From an uncultured Blautia sp. (GTDB taxonomy: Bacteria; Bacillota; Clostridia; Lachnospirales; Lachnospiraceae), in assembly GCA_945872375.1 (NCBI GenBank), contig CAMBYR010000011.1, positions 1 to 17,819 on the forward strand: 17,819 nucleotides of DNA. The letters are read 5' to 3'. Positions 1 through 6,445 of the stretch are shown here, piece by piece. Under the pieces are notes generated by a model. The model was not told where the DNA came from. It did no database searches and was given only the letters and a program-made list of their open reading frames with translations. Each line of letters starts with the position of its first letter. Position 1 is the stretch's first letter. A program made the position numbers and the translations under genes.

Positions 1-1179
1 CGGATCCAGGATGATCGTATCCGGTTTTTCCGGAATTTCATCCAGAACCTTCAGAACATCACCGGCAATAAAACGGCAGTTGGAAAGTCCGTTCAGCGCC
101 GCATTTTCCTCTGCTGCCTTTACCGCTTCTTCCACGATCTCCACACCGATGACCTCTTTTGCTACCGGCGCCAGAAGCTGCGCAATGGTTCCGGTCCCAC
201 TGTACAGGTCAAAAACCTCCATTCCGCTGGTGCTTCCAATGTAATCCCGAACGATGGAATACAGCACCTCCGCAGCCAGCGAATTTGGCTGGAAAAAGGA
301 AAAAGTACTGATCTTAAAACGAAGTCCCAGAAGAGTTTCATAAAAATAATCCTGTCCATAAAGGATTCTGGTTTCATCACTTTGCACCACATCAGAAAGA
401 GAATCATTGATGATATGCATGATCCCCACAATGCGTCCTTCCAGAGGAAGCGCCAGCAGTTCCTTTTTCAAAGGTTCCAGGTCGTGTTCTTCCTGACTGG
501 TGGTGATCAGATGAACCAGGATTTCTCCGGAGGTCACACCCCTTCGGAGAAGCAGATGCCGAAGATACCCGACATGCTGCATTTTCCTGTAATAAGACAC
601 ATTACGGCTTCGGAAATAATTCCATACACAATTCAGGATCGCAGTCATATCCTCGTGAACCAGTCTGCAGTCCCCTGTATTGAGAACATCATAGGTGCTT
701 CCCTTTTTATGCAGGCCAAGAGAAAGGGGGCCGTCCTTATATTCATCCCCGAAAGAAAATTCCATTTTATTCCGGTATCCGAATTCCCTGGGACTTCCGT
801 AAATCCCCTCCCAGCGGTAATCCGGCTTTCCCTCCGCGTCGGTTTGTCCGCCTGTGAGAAGCGCCTGATCCAGCAGTTCCCGAATCTGCCGCTCCTTCAT
901 GTTTAACTGTTCCTCATAAGGCATGGTCTGATACATACAGCCTCCGCAGGCAGGAAAAGAGCTGCACACCGGCTCTCTCTGCTCAAGAGGTGATTTTTCC
1001 AGAACCTCAAGAAGCCGTCCCTCCGCACGTCCGGAACGCTTTTTATGAATGCAGAAGCGCACCTTCTGTCCGGGAATTCCATTTTTCACAAGGACCTTCT
1101 GTCCCTCCACATACACATATCCTTTATTGGGATAGTCCACCTTTTCAATAATACCCTCGTAAATTTCACCTTTTTTCAT
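1..1179 (-). CDS. rlmCD: 23S rRNA (uracil-5-)-methyltransferase, RlmD/RlmCD (RumA) family, 3' end outside window
   Basis: SAM-dependent enzyme that methylates C5 of a uridine in 23S rRNA. The frame stays open for 393 codons from ATG at 1179 to the window edge, so the C-terminus is missing; the family is usually about 450-480 residues. Residues 1-60 look like a TRAM RNA-binding domain. Cys72, Cys78, Cys81 (in CSSFPACGGC) and Cys171 have the spacing expected for the [4Fe-4S] ligands of RumA. FQPNS (296-300) and the SAM-binding motif DLYSGTGTI (324-332) follow, and the last visible residues LDP begin the next catalytic motif. The catalytic cysteine motif lies beyond the edge and cannot be checked. 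An AGGAG sits 12 bases upstream of the start, rather far. Whether the target is U1939, U747 or both cannot be told from sequence, so the symbol is tentative. Confidence 0.9.
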   Translation of the reverse strand, partial: MKKGEIYEGIIEKVDYPNKGYVYVEGQKVLVKNGIPGQKVRFCIHKKRSGRAEGRLLEVLEKSPLEQREPVCSSFPACGGCMYQTMPYEEQLNMKERQIRELLDQALLTGGQTDAEGKPDYRWEGIYGSPREFGYRNKMEFSFGDEYKDGPLSLGLHKKGSTYDVLNTGDCRLVHEDMTAILNCVWNYFRSRNVSYYRKMQHVGYLRHLLLRRGVTSGEILVHLITTSQEEHDLEPLKKELLALPLEGRIVGIMHIINDSLSDVVQSDETRILYGQDYFYETLLGLRFKISTFSFFQPNSLAAEVLYSIVRDYIGSTSGMEVFDLYSGTGTIAQLLAPVAKEVIGVEIVEEAVKAAEENAALNGLSNCRFIAGDVLKVLDEIPEKPDTIILDP

Positions 1180-1187
1180 TCTGCCAT
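1176..1187 (-). other. Tiny upstream ORF (Met-Ala-Glu-stop) overlapping the rlmCD start
   Basis: An ATG at 1187 lies 5-6 bases after the AGGAG, which is better spaced than the real gene start. It opens a three-codon frame whose TGA overlaps the methyltransferase start as ATGA. The arrangement would allow stop-start reinitiation, but it may be chance. Confidence 0.3.
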
Positions 1188-1243
1188 ATATTCTCCTGAT
1201 CTCTTTTTATGATAAGCAAACCGGCTTTTTCTGTATCCGGAAT

Positions 1244-1249
1244 ATTATA
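1244..1249 (-). promoter_or_regulatory. Probable -10 element for rlmCD
   Basis: A perfect TATAAT on the minus strand lies 65 bases upstream of the rlmCD start. It sits just after the terminator of the small membrane protein gene, where a new promoter would be expected. No good -35 hexamer is visible at 17-18 bases. A 5-bp inverted repeat (ATCCG/CGGAT) flanks it. Confidence 0.5.
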
Positions 1250-1270
1250 ACGGATAAGGCCGCAGCGAAA

Positions 1271-1298
1271 GAAAAACAGCTCCGGTCACTGCCGGAGC
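1271..1298 (-). terminator. Intrinsic terminator of the 76-residue membrane protein gene
   Basis: Perfect 7-bp stem GCTCCGG/CCGGAGC with a 6-base loop, followed on the minus strand by TGTTTTTC. It lies 20 bases after the stop codon of the small gene. Confidence 0.8.
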
Positions 1299-1317
1299 CA
1301 TTATCCATCCTGAATAG

Positions 1318-1548
1318 TTATTCTGGTTTTTCTTCTTCATCTTCAAAATAATCATCAAAATCGTCGTCGAAGTCTTCTTCAAAATCTTCCAGATAATCCG
1401 GAGCGAAGAAATGGTAAACTGCAAAGGCAATACCTGCAATGGCTGCTACGGCGCCAATCACTGCCAGAACCCAGAGAACTGTATTCTTCTGCTTTTCCTC
1501 TTCCTTTTTGTTTAATGCAGACAGTAATTCCTCAATTTTGATATTCAT
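1318..1548 (-). CDS. Small single-pass membrane protein with acidic tail
   Basis: A 76-residue protein of unknown function. Residues 1-23 are charged and helix-prone (LLSALNKKEEEKQKN). Residues 24-48 form one hydrophobic segment rich in Ala, Val and Ile. Residues 50-76 are almost entirely Asp, Glu and Phe (for example EDFEEDFDDDF) and would carry a large negative charge. There is no cysteine for a lipid anchor. It has its own terminator, and a TATAAT lies upstream in a 166-base gap, so it is probably monocistronic. GAGG about 11 bases before ATG is a modest ribosome binding site. Its length, helix and bracketing by expression signals make it a credible gene rather than a chance frame; I know no function for it. 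Confidence 0.75.
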   Translation of the reverse strand: MNIKIEELLSALNKKEEEKQKNTVLWVLAVIGAVAAIAGIAFAVYHFFAPDYLEDFEEDFDDDFDDYFEDEEEKPE

Positions 1549-1619
1549 AACTGCACCATCCTCTCATAATTCTTGCTGTCAGATTCACCGGAAAACTCTT
1601 TTTCCTCCTGCATCTGCCT

Positions 1620-1665
1620 TTCCGCGAAATTTCTGTTTCTTCCGCGAAGTATATAAAATATTATA
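1620..1665 (-). promoter_or_regulatory. Promoter region of the small membrane protein with paired 9-nt direct repeats
   Basis: A minus-strand TATAAT is at 1660-1665; its -35 region is poor. Downstream of it, TTCCGCGAA (plus-strand reading) occurs at 1620-1628 and again at 1640-1648, exactly 20 bases apart. Each copy is nearly self-complementary. Two turns of the helix between copies would put both on one face, as for an operator. No regulator is identified. Confidence 0.4.
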
Positions 1666-1714
1666 TCACGAAAGTTTTCTATTTACCATCATTTCAGAAA
1701 AAAACTTTTTCCTG

Positions 1715-3946
1715 TCATATTTTTTTCAGCTTTGCAAATCCGGCGAACATCTTTTTGACGCCATATCTGTCAAAGTCCACGGTCACCTCAAAATCACGGC
1801 CGCCCTCCACAATATTTTTTACAATTCCAACACCGAATTTCACATGGCGTACCGTATCCCCCACCTGATATTCCAGGGAAGACGGTTTTTTCACTTTATA
1901 CTGGGAAGGTTCAAATGCTTTCGCCTGAAAGGCCATCTTCATCTGCGCGTAGCTGCTTTTTGCAGGAATGACCTCTTCCAGCTTCGGCTTTTTCTCCTGA
2001 ATGGTATGTCCCAGATCCACCAGTTCTCTCGGAATCTCCCGGACAAACCGGGACACCCGGTTATACTGAATTTCTCCGCGTATCATCCTCTGCTGGGCAC
2101 TGGTCAGCGTCAGCTCCTTCATGGCTCTCGTGATCCCCACATAGCAAAGCCGCCGTTCTTCCTCCATGTCCGTCATATCACCACTGGAAATACTCATATA
2201 ACTGGGAAAAATCCCATCCTCCATCCCGGCAAGATAAACATGGGGAAACTCCAGGCCCTTTGCACTGTGAAGCGTCATCAGAAGAACATAGTCCTGTCCT
2301 TCGTCCACCGAATCAATATCCGCGATCAGTGCAATTTCCTCCAGAAAGCCCGACAGAGAAGCAGGCCGGTCCATCTCTTCCATGGTCTCCCCATACGTAA
2401 CCGTCTTGGAAATCAATTCATCAATATTTTCAATACGTGCTCTTGCTTCATCCGTATCCTCAGCCTCCAGTTCTGCCACATATCCGGTAAGATCGATGAT
2501 CTCCTCCAGAAGCTCCTGCACCGTATAGGCCTCCGCCTTGCTTTTCAAAGACTGGATGAAAGTTACAAATCCGTCAATTTTTGACAGACTTCTTCCCAGT
2601 CCCGGAATTTCCTCTGCCACACGAAGGGCATCATAAAAGCTGATATCCATCTGCTGCGCATAGGTTTCCACTCTTGTCACTGTTGTGACGCCAATTCCGC
2701 GTTTCGGAACATTCAGGATACGCTTTACCGCCAGATCATCCCTTGCATTATCCACTGTCTTCAGATAGCAGAGCAGATCCTTGATCTCTTTTCTCGCATA
2801 GAAATTTACTCCGCCCACAATTTTATAGGGGATGTTTGCAAGAAGACATTTTTCTTCAAAAAGACGGGACTGGGCATTGGTACGGTAAAGAACCGCACAG
2901 TCTCCATAACGGCACCGTCCCTCCCGGTGTGCTTTTGCAATATCTCCCACCACATATTCCGCTTCCTCAAACCCATTGAGAAACTGCCGGAATTGCACGC
3001 AGCTTCCCTTCTCATTTTCCGTCCAGAGACGTTTCGGTTTTCTCTGAGAATTGTTGCTGATCACTTCATTGGCCGCATTGAGGATATTTTGCGTGGAACG
3101 GTAATTCTGCTCCAGCCGGATCACATAAGCATCGGGAAATACCCGTTCAAATCCCAGGATGTTTCCGATATTGGCACCGCGGAATTTATAAATCGACTGG
3201 TCATCATCACCTACCACACAAAGATTTTCATATCTGGAGGCCAGAAGACTGACAAACTGGAACTGTGCCGTATTGGTATCCTGATACTCATCCACCATAA
3301 TATACCGGAAACGTTCCTGATAATATTCCAGCACATCGCCGCAGTTCCGGAACAGCTCCACCGTCTTTACGATCAGGTCGTCAAAATCCAGTGCATTATT
3401 TTTGCGGAGACTCGCCTGATATTCCCGGTAAACCGCCGCCACCTTTTTCTGGTTGAAATCCCCACCTGCACTCATTTCCATTTCATCCGGCGTGATCAGC
3501 TCATCCTTTGCATGAGAGATCTGTGCCAGAAGCGCCCGTTCTTTATATACCTTGGTATCAATATCCAGACGGCGGCAGATATCCTTCATCAGGCTCTTCT
3601 GATCATCTGTATCATAAATGGTAAAATTATTGTCATATCCCAGACGATCTATGTATCTGCGGAGAATCCTGACACAGGTGGAATGAAATGTGGACACCCA
3701 GATACTTTCTGAACCGAAGCCGACGATTTTATCCACCCTTTCCCGCATCTCCTGGGCAGCTTTGTTGGTAAAGGTAATCGCCAGGATATTCCAGGGATTT
3801 ACACCTTTTTCACTGATCAGATAAGCAATTCTGTGTGTCAGTACCCTTGTTTTTCCTGATCCTGCTCCTGCAAGGATCAGGAGTGGGCCTTCTGTATGAT
3901 AAACAGCATCACGCTGCTGTTCATTCAATGTATCAAATATACTCAT
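1715..3946 (-). CDS. pcrA: ATP-dependent DNA helicase PcrA (UvrD/Rep family)
   Basis: Superfamily 1A 3'-5' DNA helicase acting in nucleotide excision repair, in clearing RecA and RNA polymerase from DNA, and in rolling-circle replication. It has 743 residues, normal for PcrA. Visible motifs in order: Q-motif LNEQQRDAV (7-15), Walker A GAGSGKT (27-33), motif II DEYQDTN (219-225), motif III QSIYKFRGA (250-258), EQNYRST (motif IV), TLHSAKGLEF (motif V) and VGITRA (motif VI). The last 50 or so residues (VGDTVRHVKFGVG onward) match the Tudor-like tail that contacts RNA polymerase. ATG at 3946 is preferred over one seven codons upstream: AGGAG lies 7 bases before it and MSIFDTLNEQQ is the usual N-terminus. 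In Bacillus it lies with pcrB and ligA; neither is here. I see no convincing terminator after it. Confidence 0.97.
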   Translation of the reverse strand: MSIFDTLNEQQRDAVYHTEGPLLILAGAGSGKTRVLTHRIAYLISEKGVNPWNILAITFTNKAAQEMRERVDKIVGFGSESIWVSTFHSTCVRILRRYIDRLGYDNNFTIYDTDDQKSLMKDICRRLDIDTKVYKERALLAQISHAKDELITPDEMEMSAGGDFNQKKVAAVYREYQASLRKNNALDFDDLIVKTVELFRNCGDVLEYYQERFRYIMVDEYQDTNTAQFQFVSLLASRYENLCVVGDDDQSIYKFRGANIGNILGFERVFPDAYVIRLEQNYRSTQNILNAANEVISNNSQRKPKRLWTENEKGSCVQFRQFLNGFEEAEYVVGDIAKAHREGRCRYGDCAVLYRTNAQSRLFEEKCLLANIPYKIVGGVNFYARKEIKDLLCYLKTVDNARDDLAVKRILNVPKRGIGVTTVTRVETYAQQMDISFYDALRVAEEIPGLGRSLSKIDGFVTFIQSLKSKAEAYTVQELLEEIIDLTGYVAELEAEDTDEARARIENIDELISKTVTYGETMEEMDRPASLSGFLEEIALIADIDSVDEGQDYVLLMTLHSAKGLEFPHVYLAGMEDGIFPSYMSISSGDMTDMEEERRLCYVGITRAMKELTLTSAQQRMIRGEIQYNRVSRFVREIPRELVDLGHTIQEKKPKLEEVIPAKSSYAQMKMAFQAKAFEPSQYKVKKPSSLEYQVGDTVRHVKFGVGIVKNIVEGGRDFEVTVDFDRYGVKKMFAGFAKLKKI

Positions 3947-3975
3947 GATTCTTCTCCTCATTTTCAACTTTTCTC

Positions 3976-4005
3976 ATTATAGCATGGCCGGACGGATTCC
4001 CACAA
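3976..4005 (-). promoter_or_regulatory. pcrA promoter
   Basis: Minus strand: TTGTGG (4000-4005), 18-base spacer, TATAAT (3976-3981) with a TGC extended -10. The start codon is 30 bases downstream. It is divergent from the DUF1836 promoter. Confidence 0.7.
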
Positions 4006-4048
4006 GCATAACCGTACAAATGTTTTCTTTTTAAAATTAAAAAAAGGA

Positions 4049-4077
4049 TTTACAAGTAGTATTGAAAACTATATAAT
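4049..4077 (+). promoter_or_regulatory. Promoter of the DUF1836 gene
   Basis: TTTACA (4049-4054), 17-base spacer, TATAAT (4072-4077), close to sigma-A consensus. The ATG is 22 bases after the -10, giving a very short leader. Confidence 0.8.
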
Positions 4078-4099
4078 AAAGACCAGAGGTGATTAACTA

Positions 4100-4741
4100 A
4101 TGACGATCGACACAAAAGAAATGCTTAGCAGCATTCTGGACAGCGTTTCCAGAATTGATTATATTAAACCGGATGATATTCCAAATATCGATCTGTACAT
4201 GGATCAGGTGACAACGTTCATGGAATCACAGCTTGCCTCCAGCAAAAGATACCCGGATGACAAGATCCTTACCAAAACCATGATCAATAATTATGCAAAA
4301 AACCACCTGCTTCCCTCCCCGGAAAAGAAACGCTATTCCAGAGAACATCTCCTGATGCTGATTTTTATTTATTACTTTAAAAATATCCTGTCCATCAATG
4401 ACATTGAGACTCTTCTGGATCCCATTACCGAAAAATACTTCAAATCCAGTGACGGCAGGAATCTCAGCTATATTTATAATGAAGTGTTCGGCATGGAAAA
4501 AGCACGCATCGAATCCATGAAAAAAGATCTTACAAAAAGCTGGCATACTGCCATGGAAACCTTCTCCGATGCAGATGAGGAAGATCAGGAATTTCTGAAA
4601 ACCTTTTCTTTTATCTGTCTTTTAAGCTTCGATGTCTATGTTAAGAAAATGATCATCGAAAATCTTATCGACAGCATGCATCCGGAAGAATCCGGCGAAA
4701 AAAAGAAAAAAGAAAAAACACCAAAAACGCCAAACAGATAA
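4100..4741 (+). CDS. DUF1836 family protein, putative transcriptional regulator
   Basis: 213-residue soluble protein. Residues 24-110 carry the family hallmark: DDIPNIDLYMDQVTTFME, then LTKTMINNYAKNHLLPSP, then KKRYSREHLLMLIFIYYFK and a SINDIETLL helix. The TKTMINNY/KKRYSREH layout resembles the winged-helix DNA-binding part of MerR-like regulators; DNA binding is inferred, not shown. The C-terminal 24 residues are Lys-rich and probably disordered. I recall B. subtilis YkrK, a repressor of htpX, as a relative, but could not check this. AGAGGTGA is 7 bases upstream of the start. The next gene, 108 bases on and in the same direction, is a PTS-EIIC-like transporter whose promoter carries a palindrome; it is the natural candidate target. 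Confidence 0.85.
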   Translation: MTIDTKEMLSSILDSVSRIDYIKPDDIPNIDLYMDQVTTFMESQLASSKRYPDDKILTKTMINNYAKNHLLPSPEKKRYSREHLLMLIFIYYFKNILSINDIETLLDPITEKYFKSSDGRNLSYIYNEVFGMEKARIESMKKDLTKSWHTAMETFSDADEEDQEFLKTFSFICLLSFDVYVKKMIIENLIDSMHPEESGEKKKKEKTPKTPNR

Positions 4742-4750
4742 TTTTTTTAG

Positions 4751-4790
4751 AATATCATATTTGATATTGATTTCCAAAATGAAATATGCT
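4751..4790 (+). promoter_or_regulatory. Promoter with overlapping 18-bp palindrome upstream of the PTS EIIC gene
   Basis: Perfect inverted repeat AATATCA-N4-TGATATT (4751-4768) overlaps a -35 TTGATA (4761-4766). An 18-base spacer leads to TATGCT (4785-4790). A repressor bound here would block the promoter. Position and symmetry are read directly; the regulator is inferred to be the adjacent DUF1836 protein. Confidence 0.55.
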
Positions 4791-4846
4791 AAACTCCCTT
4801 TACTGACAAGACAGTTGTAAACTTTAAATGTCAAAAAGGGAGTTTT
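4791..4846 (+). promoter_or_regulatory. Inverted repeat that buries the PTS EIIC ribosome binding site
   Basis: Left arm AAACTCCCTTT-AC-TGACA (4791-4808) and right arm TGTCA-A-AAAGGGAGTTT (4829-4845) are complementary over 16 bp with a small internal bulge, around a 20-base loop. The right arm contains GGGAG, the Shine-Dalgarno of the gene starting at 4850. The stem would block ribosome access. It is followed only by TTTTATT, so it is a weak terminator at best. Confidence 0.6.
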
Positions 4847-4849
4847 ATT

Positions 4850-5914
4850 ATGGAAAAATTAAAAAAAGCACTAAACCACATTTTTATTGACGGACTCAGC
4901 GGCATGGCTCTGGGCCTGTTCTCCACACTAATCGTTGGAACTATTATCCAGCAGATAGGCAGCTTCATTCCCGGTATCATCGGAGACATGATCTATGTCC
5001 TGGGCAAAATGGCTGCCGCAATGACAAGCGCCGGAATCGGTGTGGGCGTCGCTTACAAATTTAAGGAAAGTCCTCTTGTAACCTTTTCTGCTGCAACCGC
5101 AGGCATGGTGGGCGGATTCGCATCCAAACTTCTGGCAGGCACTGTCCTGGTGGAAGGAACCATGGTATTTGCAGGTCCCGGAGAACCGCTTGGCGCATTT
5201 ATCGCAGCTCTGGCGGGCATCGAGCTTGGACATCTCGTTTCCGGAAAAACAAAGGTTGATATTCTGGTAACTCCGCTTGTGACCATCCTCTGCGGCTCTG
5301 CAGTCGGTCTGATCCTCGGACCTCCGATCTCTGCATTTATGACAGGTCTCGGAAGCATTATCAACTGGGGAACCGAACAGCAGCCCTTCCTGATGGGCAT
5401 CATTGTATCCGTACTTATGGGTATGATCCTCACTCTTCCCATCAGCTCCGCCGCTCTGGGAATCATCCTGAATTTAAGCGGACTGGCTGCAGGTGCGGCT
5501 GTCATCGGCTGCTGCTGCAACATGGTCGGCTTTGCCGTGGCAAGCTACCGTGAAAACGGTCTTGGCGGACTGCTCGCACAGGGTATTGGAACATCCATGC
5601 TTCAGGTACCAAACATCGTCCGAAAACCCGTGATCTGGATTCCTGCCATTGTTTCCAGTGCCATCCTGGGCCCGGCAGGCACTATGCTGGTAAATATGCA
5701 GTGTAACGCAACCGGTTCCGGAATGGGTTCTGCAGGCTTCGTAGGTCAGATCATGACCTGGCAGACGATGATCGCCTACGATTCCCCTGTCGTGGTACTG
5801 ATAAAAATTGTGCTGCTGCAGTTCGTTTTACCTGCTGTGACCACGCTTGCCGTATCGGAATTTATGCGAAAAAAGGGAATCATCAAAACAGGCGATATGA
5901 CATTAGATATGTAG
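4850..5914 (+). CDS. PTS EIIC-like sugar transporter membrane protein (PTS_EIIC_2 type)
   Basis: Polytopic membrane protein of 354 residues with roughly ten hydrophobic segments rich in Gly, Ala and Ile. The N-terminus (KALNHIFIDGLSGMALGLF) and the signatures AGPGEPLGAF, PISSAALGI and NMQCNATGSGMGSAGF match the PTS_EIIC_2 family (PF13303 by memory), which lacks fused EIIA/EIIB domains. No EIIA, EIIB, HPr or sugar enzyme gene lies nearby, so phosphotransfer partners, if any, must be elsewhere, or it may transport without phosphorylation. The substrate is unknown. GGGAG lies 7 bases before the start, inside the inverted repeat described above. The upstream neighbour is a putative regulator. The stop codon sits in the loop of the terminator hairpin. 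Confidence 0.85.
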   Translation: MEKLKKALNHIFIDGLSGMALGLFSTLIVGTIIQQIGSFIPGIIGDMIYVLGKMAAAMTSAGIGVGVAYKFKESPLVTFSAATAGMVGGFASKLLAGTVLVEGTMVFAGPGEPLGAFIAALAGIELGHLVSGKTKVDILVTPLVTILCGSAVGLILGPPISAFMTGLGSIINWGTEQQPFLMGIIVSVLMGMILTLPISSAALGIILNLSGLAAGAAVIGCCCNMVGFAVASYRENGLGGLLAQGIGTSMLQVPNIVRKPVIWIPAIVSSAILGPAGTMLVNMQCNATGSGMGSAGFVGQIMTWQTMIAYDSPVVVLIKIVLLQFVLPAVTTLAVSEFMRKKGIIKTGDMTLDM

Positions 5915-5931
5915 CATATGTAATATTTTTT
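5902..5931 (+). terminator. AT-rich intrinsic terminator overlapping the end of the PTS EIIC gene
   Basis: ATTA-g-ATATG / CATAT-g-TAAT stem with the stop codon TAG as the three-base loop, then ATTTTTT. The stem is AT-rich with a G-G mismatch, so efficiency may be low. Confidence 0.5.
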
Positions 5932-5942
5932 CCCAAAAACAC

Positions 5943-6010
5943 TTGCTTATCACAAATTAGCGTGTTAAAATGGTACTATTGTTAATAAAGGCAGCGCCGC
6001 CTTTTAACAC
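5943..6010 (+). promoter_or_regulatory. yerC promoter and flanking inverted repeat
   Basis: TTGCTT (5943-5948), 17-base spacer, TAAAAT (5966-5971) with an extended TGT. GTGTTAAAA (5962-5970), covering the -10, is perfectly inverted as TTTTAACAC at 6002-6010. Between them lies GTACTATTGTTAATA, whose first six bases equal half of the E. coli TrpR operator. A short hairpin AAAGGC/GCCTTT is at about 5988-6005. Autoregulation by the TrpR-like product is possible but unproven. Confidence 0.55.
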
Positions 6011-6044
6011 ACAAACATTAAAATAGTTTTAAAGGAGCAGGAAT

Positions 6045-6377
6045 ATGGGTAAAAAAATCAGGACCGAGGCGGTTGATCATTTATTTGAGGCAATCCTGTG
6101 CCTGAAGGACAAAGAAGAATGCTACACATTTTTTGAGGATGTTTGTACAATCAATGAACTCCTTTCTTTATCCCAGCGTTTTGAAGTTGCAAAAATGCTG
6201 ATGGACAAGCGTACCTATCTGGACATTTCTGAAAAAACAGGGGCTTCCACAGCGACGATCAGTCGTGTAAACCGCTCTCTCAATTACGGAAACGACGGCT
6301 ACGAAATGGTTTTCTCCAGAATGCGCGAAAAAGAAGAAGCAGCATCTTCCGAAAGCACTGCAGATTCAGATAAATAG
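6045..6377 (+). CDS. yerC: YerC/YecD family TrpR-related protein
   Basis: 110-residue all-helical DNA-binding protein related to the tryptophan repressor. Residues 1-50 match the family (VDHLFEAILCLKDKEECYTFFEDVCT, where INELLSLSQRFEVAKML follows). The helix-turn-helix is at about 56-85, with YLDISEKTGASTATISRVNR. The last 15 residues are an acidic Ser/Glu tail. YerC members lack known tryptophan dependence and their targets are largely undefined. In B. subtilis yerC lies near pcrA, and here it is 2.1 kb from pcrA, which may reflect loose conservation of context. The AAGGAG is 7 bases upstream. It is monocistronic, with its own promoter and a strong terminator. Confidence 0.92.
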   Translation: MGKKIRTEAVDHLFEAILCLKDKEECYTFFEDVCTINELLSLSQRFEVAKMLMDKRTYLDISEKTGASTATISRVNRSLNYGNDGYEMVFSRMREKEEAASSESTADSDK

Positions 6378-6392
6378 AATATGGACAAAAGA

Positions 6393-6428
6393 GGACAGTA
6401 AGCATTTTTGCTTCTGTCCTTTTCATTT
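6393..6428. terminator. Bidirectional terminator between yerC and the PHP phosphatase
   Basis: GGACAG-t-AAGC / GCTT-CTGTCC stem with ATTTTT loop, then TTTTCATTT on the plus strand. On the minus strand the stem is followed by TCTTTTG. It lies between two convergent genes and can serve both. Confidence 0.85.
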
Positions 6429-6445
6429 GCAAAAAACTCTGGTTC

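Noticed and set aside
1681..1714. pcrA terminator
   Set aside because: The only symmetric sequence is an A/T run (CAGGAAAAAG/TTTTTTTCTG) with no real loop or GC stem.
1439..2584. Plus-strand open frame of 381 codons opposite pcrA
   Set aside because: It is antisense to a certain helicase gene, its protein is rich in His, Phe and Arg with no recognisable domain, and no ribosome binding site is seen.
3947..3967. Longer pcrA start with seven extra residues (MKMRRRI)
   Set aside because: The ribosome binding site lies inside that extension and family members start at MSIFD.
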